The position numbers were made by a program, and so were the translations under genes. This document shows, piece by piece, positions 1 to 6,851 of a stretch of 64,000 nucleotides of DNA (the stretch's first letter is position 1; each line of letters starts with the position of its first letter). The stretch lies in assembly GCA_036265675.1 (NCBI GenBank), contig DATAOP010000091.1, positions 1-64,000 on the forward strand, written 5' to 3'. The DNA is from VRUE01 sp036265675 (GTDB taxonomy: Bacteria; Actinomycetota; Thermoleophilia; Solirubrobacterales; 70-9). The notes beneath the pieces were generated by a model. That model saw only the letters and a list, made by a program, of their open reading frames with translations. It searched no databases and was not told the DNA's origin.

Positions 1-2
1 TT

Positions 3-467
3 GCGACCCTCGGCCCCGGCGACATCTTCGGCGAGCTGGCGATGCTCGACGGCGAGGTCCGCTCGGCGAGCGTCGAGGCGCTCGTCGACGGCGAGCTGCT
101 GGCCCTGCCCGCCGGCGAGGTCCGCTCTCTGCTGGCGCGCCATCCCGAGATCACCGTGAAGCTCGTCGCGGCGCTGGTCCGGCGGTTGCGCAGCGCCAAC
201 GAGCGGATCTCGCGCCAGTCCTTCCAGACGGTCCCCAGCCGCGTCGCCGGGGTCCTCACCCAGCTCGTCGCCGAGGAGAGCCCGGTGAGAGAGGGCGGCG
301 AGGTCACGATCCGGATGAACCAGGCCGACCTCGCCCAGCTCGCCGGCACCTCGCGCGAGAGCGTCAGCCGCTTCCTCGCCGACCTCGAGCGCGCCGGGGT
401 CGTCCGCCCCGGCCGCGGCCGGGTCACCGTGCTGGAGCCGGCCAAGCTTCGCAACTACATCTTCTAG
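3..467 (+). CDS. Crp/Fnr-family transcriptional regulator, 5' end outside window
   Basis: This is the C-terminal part of a Crp/Fnr-type regulator that binds DNA in response to a cyclic nucleotide or similar signal. The frame is open from base 3, before the first internal Met, and reads LGPGDIFGELAML then DGEVRSASVEAL, the phosphate-binding cassette of the cNMP-binding fold. A dimerisation helix follows (around VKLVAALVRRLRSANER). The last 60 residues are a winged helix with recognition segment TSRESVSRFLADLERAGVV. The protein ends KLRNYIF. The effector cannot be told from this fragment. The bases of its 3' end recur downstream (see findings). Confidence 0.93.
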   Translation, partial: ATLGPGDIFGELAMLDGEVRSASVEALVDGELLALPAGEVRSLLARHPEITVKLVAALVRRLRSANERISRQSFQTVPSRVAGVLTQLVAEESPVREGGEVTIRMNQADLAQLAGTSRESVSRFLADLERAGVVRPGRGRVTVLEPAKLRNYIF

Positions 468-756
468 TTCTCAGGCGGGGCTTCGCTCTAGAAAGCCGAA
501 AAGGCACAAGGTGATTGTGGCCATCGAGGCTCCCTGACTAAGAGACGAGCAGCGGGAGGGGGTACAGGCGAAGACGCACATCGGACGCTCGCTGATCTGT
601 TGTCGAGCGTTTCCCTGGGTCCTCTCCTACGTGATCTGCTCTGCCGGGACGCCGGGGCAGAGGATCAGGCGCGGGAGGCGGTCGCCGGCTAGCCGACCAG
701 AGTGGATGGTCAGCTGCCGAGTTTCAGGATCGTAAAGTCGATTCCCGCCAAAGAAA
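468..756. other. Intergenic stretch between crp-like gene and the EGVP-repeat gene
   Basis: About 290 bases without a convincing coding frame. It holds one inverted repeat at 639-662 (arms CTCTGCC and GGCAGAG), too far from the crp stop to be called its terminator with confidence. The first 10 bases belong to a short sequence that recurs at 1681 and 2473. Nothing else was recognised. Confidence 0.5.
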
Positions 757-780
757 GAGGGGGCCCGTACGGGCCCCCTC
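757..780 (-). terminator. Rho-independent terminator of the EGVP-repeat gene
   Basis: A perfect 24-base palindrome (arms GAGGGGGCCCGT / ACGGGCCCCCTC) starts 28 bases past the minus-strand stop codon. On the minus strand it is followed by TTTCTTT, giving the stem plus U-rich tail expected of an intrinsic terminator. Confidence 0.75.
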
Positions 781-807
781 TCCTCCTCCCTCATCAGGTA
801 AAGCGTG

Positions 808-1425
808 TCAGCCTTCGTGCTGTTCCCTCAGAGCTTGAGCGGCTGCGGCCACGCAGGCGCTGAAGTCGCTGCGGTGCTCATTTTCGTCGGGCTTGCGGCT
901 CATGTCGGCGCAGGCCCGACCGGGGGCGGCTGAACCGTGGAGCGCCTTCGCCAGGTCGGCGATGCACTTCCCGAACTGCGACTTGTTATCGCCGAAATTC
1001 TTCTTCCATTCCTGGCACTCTTCCCGGCCCAATGCCCGCGCCTCACCTGCGCTCAGGCTGTTGGTGGACGCGACGCCAGCGGGAGCGCCATGCGGAACGC
1101 CTTCGGGCGGCCCGGTTGTGACGCCTTCCGGCGGGGCGGTGCCTTCCGCGCCGACGGGGACGCCCGCCGGTGGAGTTTCTTCGGGCGGCCCGAGCGGGAC
1201 GCCTTCAGGAGCGGTCGCTTCGGGCGGAACGCCTTCCGGCATGTTTTCGCTGCCCGGGTTTTCTTCACCGGAGTAGCCGGGGGGAACGCCTTCCGGCTGA
1301 TGTTCGCCGCCGGTTTCAGTCCCGGCAAATGCGAGCGGGACCGCAAAAAGACTGATCGCCGCGACGAGCGACGCCAAACCTGTCAGGCGCCCCAACGGCC
1401 TGCGGAAGGGTCGGAAATGCGTCAT
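808..1425 (-). CDS. Secreted protein with seven EGVP-type repeats and a four-Cys C-terminal helical domain
   Basis: A 205-residue protein of unknown function. A Sec signal peptide covers roughly residues 1-35 (basic start, hydrophobic core LASLVAAISLFAVPLAFA, AGT cleavage region). Residues 40-120 are a Pro/Glu/Gly-rich low-complexity region with seven variants of P-[EA]-G-V-[PTA], several followed by PP or GPP. The last 75 residues look helical and contain four Cys (EECQEW, GKCIAD, RACADM, SACVAA), which suggests two disulfides outside the cell. A terminator lies just downstream, so it is probably a single-gene unit. The repeat may be an extended spacer or wall-binding segment. I do not recognise the family. 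Confidence 0.75.
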   Translation of the reverse strand: MTHFRPFRRPLGRLTGLASLVAAISLFAVPLAFAGTETGGEHQPEGVPPGYSGEENPGSENMPEGVPPEATAPEGVPLGPPEETPPAGVPVGAEGTAPPEGVTTGPPEGVPHGAPAGVASTNSLSAGEARALGREECQEWKKNFGDNKSQFGKCIADLAKALHGSAAPGRACADMSRKPDENEHRSDFSACVAAAAQALREQHEG

Positions 1426-1793
1426 TTTTTCCTCCTCGATTGGAACTTTGGAGCGCCGGGTCTATTGGCCCTCTGATCAGAAACGGGATACCGCCCGAAT
1501 TGTCAGGTAGTAGTTGTCACTGGGAAAGGGCCCATCCAGAAATCGCCCCCCGGTGGCGCGAACGCCAGCCGAGGGGCAGCGGGAAGATTGCCTTCCCGAC
1601 TGGCGCAGCTACTGGCGCGCAGACCCCCCGGAGCCGCCCGATCCCGCATGACAGCTGGCCTTCCGGCTACGAAGCCACAGAGCTACATCTTCTAGGCCTC
1701 AGAACGGAAGATCTCCCGACCGGGGCCGTTAGTCGTTGGCAGCCCCAGGTGCGATCACGGGAGGATCGCGCCGCTGACCACCGGAGGTCTGAG
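1426..1793. other. Intergenic region with a short repeat copy
   Basis: This 368-base region separates divergent genes and must hold both promoters, though no clear -35/-10 pair was found. Bases 1681-1702 carry CTACATCTTCTAG followed by CTCAG, matching the 3' end of the crp-like gene (451-477). The plus-strand frame is open through here from 1440, but its translation is not protein-like and a better start with a ribosome site exists at 1794. Confidence 0.45.
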
Positions 1794-2444
1794 ATGCAGC
1801 AGAAGCGCAATTTTGCCCCGCTGACCGGCGCGCTATTCGTCGTTTTGACCCTGGTCGCCTTTTTCGCCATCGGCGGTAGCACGCCTGAAGGCGATGACTC
1901 GGCGCAGAAGGTGGTCTCCTTCTATTCCGACAACGAATCCAAGGAGATCATTGCCGCGGTCGCCCTCGCCCTCGCCGCGGTCGCGCTGATCTTCTTCTCG
2001 GCGACCTTGAGGCGGTGCCTCGAGGCGGCGAGTCCGGACCGCGGCATCCTGCCGACCGCCGCGTTCGGCGCCGGGATCATCGCCGCCGGCGGGTTCCTCA
2101 CCGCCGCCACCCTGCACTTCGCCCTCGCCGATTACGCCAGCGACATCGACGCCAGTGCGGTCCAGGCAATCAATGCCATCGACTCCGACTTCTTCCTTCC
2201 CTTTGTGGCGGGCCTCGCGACCATGATCCTTGCCACCTCGTTGTGGCTTGTGCGGAACAGGTCGCTGCTGCCGACCTGGCTCGGCTGGGCCGGGATCATC
2301 ATCTTCATCGTCAGCTTCACACCGGCCGGCTTCATCGGCTTTGGGCTGGCGGGGATCTGGATCATCGTCGTCAGCGTCCTGCTCTACCTGCGCGACGAGA
2401 CGACGACGGTGGGCTCGCCCACCCCGGCGCCGACGGCCGGCTAG
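1794..2444 (+). CDS. Six-helix integral membrane protein, DUF4386-like
   Basis: A 216-residue membrane protein of unknown role. The ATG at 1794 is preceded by GGAGG with seven-base spacing; the frame is open further upstream but that extension is not protein-like. Hydrophobic segments fall near residues 8-28, 45-66, 80-105, 125-145 and two in 150-195 (AGIIIFIVSFTPAGF; GLAGIWIIVVSVLLYL). The N-terminus FAPLTGALFVVLTLVAFF and the overall pattern resemble actinobacterial DUF4386-type proteins; that family name is a judgement from memory. The tail is Thr/Pro-rich and soluble. It lies between two copies of the short crp-3'-end repeat. Confidence 0.8.
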   Translation: MQQKRNFAPLTGALFVVLTLVAFFAIGGSTPEGDDSAQKVVSFYSDNESKEIIAAVALALAAVALIFFSATLRRCLEAASPDRGILPTAAFGAGIIAAGGFLTAATLHFALADYASDIDASAVQAINAIDSDFFLPFVAGLATMILATSLWLVRNRSLLPTWLGWAGIIIFIVSFTPAGFIGFGLAGIWIIVVSVLLYLRDETTTVGSPTPAPTAG

Positions 2445-2502
2445 CCTCGCAGCAGGGGCAGGCACTCCCTGCGCAACTACGTCTAGTAGCTCTCAGGCGC
2501 AG

Positions 2503-2658
2503 CTAGTAGTAGTGGCGCCGGCCTCCGACGCTGCGGCCCATCGCTCCGAGGATCCAGAAGATCAGGCCGAGAATGACCAGGATGACGCCGATCACCCAGA
2601 GGAAGCCGAGGTTGAAGATGGCGCCGAGAATCAGGCAGATGATTCCGAGAATGATCAA
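2503..2658 (-). CDS. Small membrane protein, DUF6131 family
   Basis: A 51-residue hydrophobic protein with two closely spaced membrane helices (IILGIICLILGAIFNLGFLW, then VIGVILVILGLIFWILGAMG) and a basic end GRRHYY. This architecture and ending are typical of actinobacterial DUF6131 proteins, whose function is unknown. The start is a TTG at 2656-2658, chosen because GGAGGA lies seven bases upstream on the minus strand. It is convergent with the membrane protein upstream and stands alone. Confidence 0.8.
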   Translation of the reverse strand: MIILGIICLILGAIFNLGFLWVIGVILVILGLIFWILGAMGRSVGGRRHYY

Positions 2659-2740
2659 GTCAATTCCTCCGATCGTGGTCAAGAATCCTCTACCCGCTGC
2701 CCCTCCCTGGAAAACCGCGGTTTGCTTAGAGTCAGACCGA

Positions 2741-3406
2741 GTGGCGGGTCATCGCAACACGCCCGAATTCGCCGAGCTGCGCGCGGCGATGGTCGAGCGG
2801 CAGCTGCGCCGGCGGGGCATATCCGACGAGCGGGTGCTGGCAGCGATGGAAGCGGTCCCGCGCGAGGAGTTCGTCTCCGAGCGCCACCGCTCCCGCGCCT
2901 ATGCCGACGCCGCCCAGCCGCTCGGCGAGGGACAGACGATCTCGCAGCCGTGGATCGTCGCCGCGATCTGCCAGGCGCTCGAACTCGAGGGCCGCGAGCG
3001 GGTGCTCGAGGTTGGGACGGGGTCCGGCTACTCGGCCGCCGTCCTCGCCCGGCTCGCCGCCGAGGTGATCAGCGTCGAGCGCCACCCCTCTCTGGCGGCC
3101 GCGGCGCGGCTCAACCTCGACTCGCTCGGCGTCCAGGGGGTCGAGGTCAGGGTCGGCGACGGCAGCCGCGGCATCCCCGAGCTGGCCCCGTTCGATGCGA
3201 TCGCCGTCCACGCCACTGCGCCGGGCCCGCCCAGGACCCTACTCGGGCAGCTCGGCGACGGCGGCAGGCTCGTGGTCCCGATCGCGGCGCGCAGCGCCGA
3301 CATGCTGACCGTCTTCAGCCGCGACGGCGAGGAGCTCCGCAGCGAGGAGATCGGTCCCTGCCGGTTCGTGCCGCTGGTCGGGGAGGAGGGCTTCGGCGCG
3401 GACTGA
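2741..3406 (+). CDS. pcm: Protein-L-isoaspartate O-methyltransferase
   Basis: This 221-residue enzyme transfers a methyl group from S-adenosylmethionine to L-isoaspartyl residues in damaged proteins, starting their repair in the cytoplasm. Family marks are VPREEFV, the segment AQPLGEGQTISQPWIVA that shapes the active site, motif I VLEVGTGSGYSAAVLA for SAM, and GGRLVVPI near the end. Length is normal for bacterial Pcm. The GTG at 2741 is the first plausible start; ATG at 2789 (MVERQLRRRGI) is an alternative, and neither has a strong ribosome site. It ends three bases before the stop of the convergent RTX gene. Confidence 0.93.
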   Translation: MAGHRNTPEFAELRAAMVERQLRRRGISDERVLAAMEAVPREEFVSERHRSRAYADAAQPLGEGQTISQPWIVAAICQALELEGRERVLEVGTGSGYSAAVLARLAAEVISVERHPSLAAAARLNLDSLGVQGVEVRVGDGSRGIPELAPFDAIAVHATAPGPPRTLLGQLGDGGRLVVPIAARSADMLTVFSRDGEELRSEEIGPCRFVPLVGEEGFGAD

Positions 3407-3409
3407 GGC

Positions 3410-5299
3410 TCAGCAGGCGACCGGGTTCGGGTCGACCTTGTCTTTGAGGATGTCGTTGGAAGCCCCGCCGCCGCAGTTGATCACCTTGTCGTGGCTGCCG
3501 TCGAGCGCGTCGATGAAGTCGTCTCCGCCCTTGCCGAGGAAGGTGTCGGCGCCCTTGTGGCCGAGGAAGCTGTTCTCGCCGGAATCGCCGATCAGGACGT
3601 CGGGGCCATCGGACCCCTCGAGGCTCTCGTTGTTGCCTTGGACTTTGTCGTCGTTGCCGCAGCCGTTCGGGCCGCCGGTGCCGCCGAGCTGGATCTTCAT
3701 CGCCGCGTCGGAGCGGCCGTAGGAGACCGTGTCGTCGCCGGAGCCGCCATCGAAGGTGTGGCCCTGGCAGGTGGCGACCGAGGAGACGAGGAGGTCGTTG
3801 CCCGCCCCGCCCTCGAGGACGTCGGCGCCGGGGTCGGCGTAGAGGACGTCGGAGCCGCCGTTGCCGATCAGCGTGTCGTTGCCGTCGTTCGGGCCGTTGT
3901 AGTTCTCGCCCGCTTCGAGGACGTCGTCACCGGGGCCGCCGCTGAGGACGTCGGAGCCGCCGTTGCCGTTGACGCGGGTCTTGACGCCCGGCGGCACGCC
4001 CGGGCCGATGCTGATCTGGTCGTTCCCGTCGCCCCCGGTGACCACCAGCAGCCCGGTGGCTGCGCCCGACGGGCAGCTGACCGCATTGGCGGCGCCCGCG
4101 ACGCAGCCGCTGCCGGCGAAAATCGTGCCGCTGTCGGAGATCGACCAGCCGCCGGCGCCGAAGTTGATCAGGAGGTTGTCGGGACCGGGGCCGCCCTGAA
4201 CGACAAGGCTGGTGCCGTCGAGCCCTTCGTTGAGGATCGCGAAGGCGCCGACCCCCGGCGGGCTCGCTTCCGGCCCGCAGGACTGCTCGGCAACGAATCC
4301 GGAGCAGGCGTCGCTGCCGGCGCCGCCGAACGCCTGGTCGTCGCCGCCGCCGCCGCTGAGGCTGTCGTCGCCGACGCCGCCGTCGAGCCGGTTGGCGCCG
4401 CCGTCGCCGGTGATCGTGTCGGCCTGCGGCGAGCCGACCACGTCCTCGAAGCCGCTCAGGGTGTCGTGGCCGTCGCCTTTGGCCTTGCCGCTGGCGAGGT
4501 CGACGATGACGCCGCCGCGGGTCGCGCTCGCGTAGGAGACGATGTCCTGGAAGCCGGGGCCGCCGTCGAGCGTGTCGACGCCGGAATCGCCGCGGACCAC
4601 GTCGCCGTCGCCGGCGCCGCCGCTCGCATCGTCGATCCCGGTGCCGCCGAACACTGTGTCGGTGCCGGGGCCGCCGTCGACCTGCGGGTCGTCGCCGGCG
4701 CCGCCGTCGACGCGATCGTTGCCGGGCCCGCCCTCGAGGTGGTCGTTGCCCTTGTCGCCGACGAGCTGGTCCTCGCCACCCCCACCTTCGAGGTCGTCGC
4801 TGCCTTTGTCACCGCTGAGGAAGTCGTCGCCGCCCCCGCCGAAGAGGTTGTCGGGGCCTTTGGCGCCGCGGACCTGGTCATCACCGGGGCCTCCGTCGAC
4901 CCCGTCGTTGCCCTCCGCGCCTTCCAGTTCGTCGTCGCCGCCGCCCCCGTCGATCCGGTCGGCGCCGGTTTCGCCGTTGAGCCGGTCATCGCCCCCTTCG
5001 CCGAAGAGCGAGTCGTAGCCGCGACCGCCGCGGATGACGTCGTCGCCGGGACCGCCGCAGATCCGGTCGTTGCCGTTGGGCCCGCCGCTGATCCTGTCGT
5101 TGCCGCCGCCGCCGTAGATGACGTCGCTGGCACGCTTGCCGACGATCACGTCGTTGCCCGGGGTGCCGACGATCGTCGCGTGGCGGCCCTTGCAGCTGGC
5201 CGCACCGGCCTGGGCCCAGGTCGGAAGCAGGAGGACGAGCGCGGAAACCATCAGAAGTCCCGCAACCCTGCGCGCATTCGATTTGCCCACTCGAGCCAT
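3410..5299 (-). CDS. Secreted RTX (hemolysin-type) calcium-binding repeat protein
   Basis: A 629-residue exported protein built mainly from Ca2+-binding GGxGxDxUx nonapeptides that fold as a parallel beta roll. The ATG at 5297-5299 is followed by a signal peptide (RRVAGLLMVSALVLLLPTWAQA); an upstream in-frame extension is not protein-like. More than twenty repeats run from about residue 45 to 330 (for example GGPGNDRVDGGAGDDP), then a non-repeat beta region (about 340-430), then a second shorter block. No protease or lipase domain is visible. A catalytic type I substrate is unlikely; a surface or matrix role is an inference. The coding strand is strongly GC-skewed, which makes long false frames on the other strand. 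Confidence 0.9.
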   Translation of the reverse strand: MARVGKSNARRVAGLLMVSALVLLLPTWAQAGAASCKGRHATIVGTPGNDVIVGKRASDVIYGGGGNDRISGGPNGNDRICGGPGDDVIRGGRGYDSLFGEGGDDRLNGETGADRIDGGGGDDELEGAEGNDGVDGGPGDDQVRGAKGPDNLFGGGGDDFLSGDKGSDDLEGGGGEDQLVGDKGNDHLEGGPGNDRVDGGAGDDPQVDGGPGTDTVFGGTGIDDASGGAGDGDVVRGDSGVDTLDGGPGFQDIVSYASATRGGVIVDLASGKAKGDGHDTLSGFEDVVGSPQADTITGDGGANRLDGGVGDDSLSGGGGDDQAFGGAGSDACSGFVAEQSCGPEASPPGVGAFAILNEGLDGTSLVVQGGPGPDNLLINFGAGGWSISDSGTIFAGSGCVAGAANAVSCPSGAATGLLVVTGGDGNDQISIGPGVPPGVKTRVNGNGGSDVLSGGPGDDVLEAGENYNGPNDGNDTLIGNGGSDVLYADPGADVLEGGAGNDLLVSSVATCQGHTFDGGSGDDTVSYGRSDAAMKIQLGGTGGPNGCGNDDKVQGNNESLEGSDGPDVLIGDSGENSFLGHKGADTFLGKGGDDFIDALDGSHDKVINCGGGASNDILKDKVDPNPVAC

Positions 5300-5368
5300 T
5301 ACAGATCCCCAATCGGCTGGAAGTGCCGGTATCTGTACCCCTGCCATGCCTCCGTTTACCCAGTTTGC

Positions 5369-5395
5369 AGTATAGGCAGGTGTCAAATAAGTCAA
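5369..5395 (-). promoter_or_regulatory. Candidate sigma-70-type promoter of the RTX gene
   Basis: On the minus strand TTGACT (5395-5390) is followed after 15 bases by TATACT (5374-5369), about 70 bases before the RTX start codon. The locally AT-rich stretch stands out from the surrounding GC-rich DNA. Spacing is two bases short of ideal, so confidence is moderate. Confidence 0.5.
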
Positions 5396-5433
5396 CAGCC
5401 GAATTGCTGAAGGGTTTCGGACACCCCTGGTCA

Positions 5434-5470
5434 CGCAGCGCGGAGGTGTCAGATACGCTCGCTGCGCAAT
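5434..5470 (-). repeat. Inverted-repeat element sharing the TATCTG core (copy D)
   Basis: On the minus strand CGCAGCG and CGCTGCG form a 7-bp stem around a 19-base loop containing TATCTGACACCTC. AGCGAGCG next to the stem and the ATCTG core also occur in the elements at 6349 and 15213. Twelve bases, GAGGTGTCAGAT on the plus strand, recur exactly near 49081. Confidence 0.4.
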
Positions 5471-5873
5471 GCGCGGCGGGATCTACGTTCTGAACTTCTA
5501 CTCCGCGGTGTTCGTAGACCAGCTGAAGCGTGCCCGCAAGACGGCGACGATCAGGCTCGGCGACAAGACCTCCAAGTACGAGCGTGGTCAGGTCGTCTGG
5601 ATCACGGTCGGCTTCCGCCACAGTCCGCGCGAGAAAATCTTCGCCGCGGTGATCGACGACGTCGAGGTGAAGAAGGTTGGCGACCTCTCCCCGCGCGACA
5701 TCGAGCACGACAACCCGGAGTTCCGCCGGCTCGAGGAGGAGGTCAAGTTCCTCGAGCAGATCTACGGGGTGCCGATTGCCAATGACGACCTCGTCACCGT
5801 GATCCGGTTCTCCCAGATCGTCGAGCCGCCCGGAGCCCACTTCGGCAACGGCGAGACACCTCGCCACAACTGA
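5469..5873 (+). CDS. ASCH-domain protein
   Basis: A 134-residue soluble protein with an ASCH-like fold, a PUA-related RNA-binding module. Visible features are an N-terminal beta strand GGIYVLNFYSAVFVDQL, a basic KTATIRLGDK segment that resembles the ASCH ligand-binding loop (xxKTxTIR), and GQVVWITVGFRH, with a mostly acidic helical second half. It is cytoplasmic with no membrane segment. It is read divergently from the RTX gene and is followed after one base by the SRPBCC gene, so the two are likely co-transcribed. The exact substrate is unknown. Confidence 0.8.
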   Translation: MRGGIYVLNFYSAVFVDQLKRARKTATIRLGDKTSKYERGQVVWITVGFRHSPREKIFAAVIDDVEVKKVGDLSPRDIEHDNPEFRRLEEEVKFLEQIYGVPIANDDLVTVIRFSQIVEPPGAHFGNGETPRHN

Positions 5874-5874
5874 G

Positions 5875-6348
5875 GTGGCCCGCTATGAGTTCCTCACGAC
5901 CTGGCTCCTCGACGCGCCGCGGGAGCAGGTCTGGGACACGATCTACGCCCAGGAGCGCTGGCCCGAGTGGTGGCGAGGGGTCGAGGAGGTCGAGGAACTC
6001 GACGGCGGCGACGGCAACCGGCTCGGGGCGGTCTCGCGGATGGTCTGGCGCAGCTTCCTGCCCTACCGGGTCGAGTTCCAGGTGAAGACGACCAAGGTCG
6101 AGCGGCCGCTGCTGCTCGAGGCCGACGCCGTCGGCGAGTTCGAGGGGATCGGGCGCTGGCGGCTGTTCGAGCAGGACGGGGCCACCGCGGTCCTCTACGA
6201 GTGGAACGTCGCGACGACGAGTTCGTGGATGAACCTGCTGGCGCCGGTGGCGAGGCCGATCTTCGAGTGGAACCACGACTGGGTGATGCGCCGCGGCGGC
6301 GAGGGGATCGCCCGCCTGCTCGGCTGCCGGCTGCTTGCCGGCGGCTGA
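5875..6348 (+). CDS. SRPBCC (START-like) superfamily protein
   Basis: A 157-residue protein with the helix-grip fold used to bind hydrophobic ligands. The N-terminus ARYEFLTTWLLDAPREQVWDTI, then RWPEWWRGVEEVEEL, is characteristic of polyketide-cyclase or coenzyme-Q-binding-like members. The middle strands (VEFQVKTTKV, ATAVLYEWNV) and a C-terminal helix (WVMRRGGEGIARLLG) complete the fold. It starts with GTG at 5875, immediately after the ASCH stop, which implies translational coupling. The ligand is not predictable. Copy A of a structured intergenic element begins at its stop codon. Confidence 0.85.
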   Translation: MARYEFLTTWLLDAPREQVWDTIYAQERWPEWWRGVEEVEELDGGDGNRLGAVSRMVWRSFLPYRVEFQVKTTKVERPLLLEADAVGEFEGIGRWRLFEQDGATAVLYEWNVATTSSWMNLLAPVARPIFEWNHDWVMRRGGEGIARLLGCRLLAGG

Positions 6349-6403
6349 GCGCGGAGTGAGCAAGCGTCGAAATCTGATCCTTCGCGCAGCGAGCGAAGCG
6401 TGA
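6349..6403 (+). repeat. 55-base structured intergenic element, copy A
   Basis: This aligns without gaps to 15213-15267 with 43 of 55 identical bases. Near the 3' end a 5-bp stem (CGCGC with GCGTG) closes a 10-base loop AGCGAGCGAA. Position 6385 is C and its partner 6400 is G; in copy B both change to T and A, keeping the pair. It lies between the SRPBCC stop and the CIRCE site of groES. Confidence 0.6.
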
Positions 6404-6450
6404 TCCCATGGCTGAGCGGCGAGACTCGCTATCTTTCCCTCGTAGTCCTC

Positions 6451-6477
6451 TTGGCACTCTCATCCATCGAGTGCCAA
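6451..6477 (+). promoter_or_regulatory. CIRCE operator (HrcA binding site) of groES-groEL
   Basis: A perfect inverted repeat, TTGGCACTC - 9 bases - GAGTGCCAA, matches the CIRCE consensus TTAGCACTC-N9-GAGTGCTAA with one symmetric change in each arm. It sits 43 bases before the groES start. HrcA repression, relieved on heat shock or GroEL depletion, is the known role; hrcA is not in this window. Confidence 0.93.
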
Positions 6478-6519
6478 GACCAGTTTGAAACTTCTGACCG
6501 CACAAACGGAGGTACACGG

Positions 6520-6807
6520 ATGAAGCTGAAGCCCCTCGGGGACCGGCTGATCGTCAAGCCGATCGAGGAGGAGGAGACGACCGCGAGTGGGATCGTCCTC
6601 CCCGATACGGCCAAAGAGAAGCCGCAGAAGGGCAAGGTCGTCGCCGTCGGCGATGGCGCGATCAACGAGGACGGGAGCCGCCGGCCGCTCGACGTCAACG
6701 ATGGCGACGAGGTCCTCTATTCGAAATATGGCGGCACCGAGGTCACCGTCGAAGACGAGGAGCTGCTCGTCCTTCGCGAGTCGGACGTCCTCGCCAAGGT
6801 CGGCTAG
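6520..6807 (+). CDS. groS: Co-chaperonin GroES
   Basis: A 95-residue heptameric lid of the GroEL folding chamber. The protein starts KLKPLGDRLIVKPIEEEE and carries the mobile-loop region TTASGIVLPDTAKEKPQ and the conserved GKVVAVGDGA, all diagnostic of the family. The ATG at 6520 has GGAGGT seven bases upstream; the frame is open further 5' but that part overlaps the CIRCE operator. It forms an operon with groEL 44 bases downstream and is controlled by CIRCE. Confidence 0.98.
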   Translation: MKLKPLGDRLIVKPIEEEETTASGIVLPDTAKEKPQKGKVVAVGDGAINEDGSRRPLDVNDGDEVLYSKYGGTEVTVEDEELLVLRESDVLAKVG

Positions 6808-6851
6808 CCGCTGCCAAAACGGACTTAGAAGAGAAGGAGGACTGAAATCAG

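Noticed and set aside
1440..1793. Upstream extension of the six-helix membrane protein
   Set aside because: The extension is polar and low in family-like features, while ATG 1794 has a strong ribosome site and begins the first helix.
5300..5368. Possible riboswitch in the RTX leader
   Set aside because: The leader has a few short stems such as GGTA/TACC but no recognisable riboswitch core, and no conserved set of paired elements could be made.
3491..5410. A 639-codon plus-strand open frame
   Set aside because: It is antisense to the RTX gene; the repetitive GC-rich codons of GGxGxD repeats keep other frames open. Its translation is Ala/Val/Asp-rich without domains or a ribosome site.
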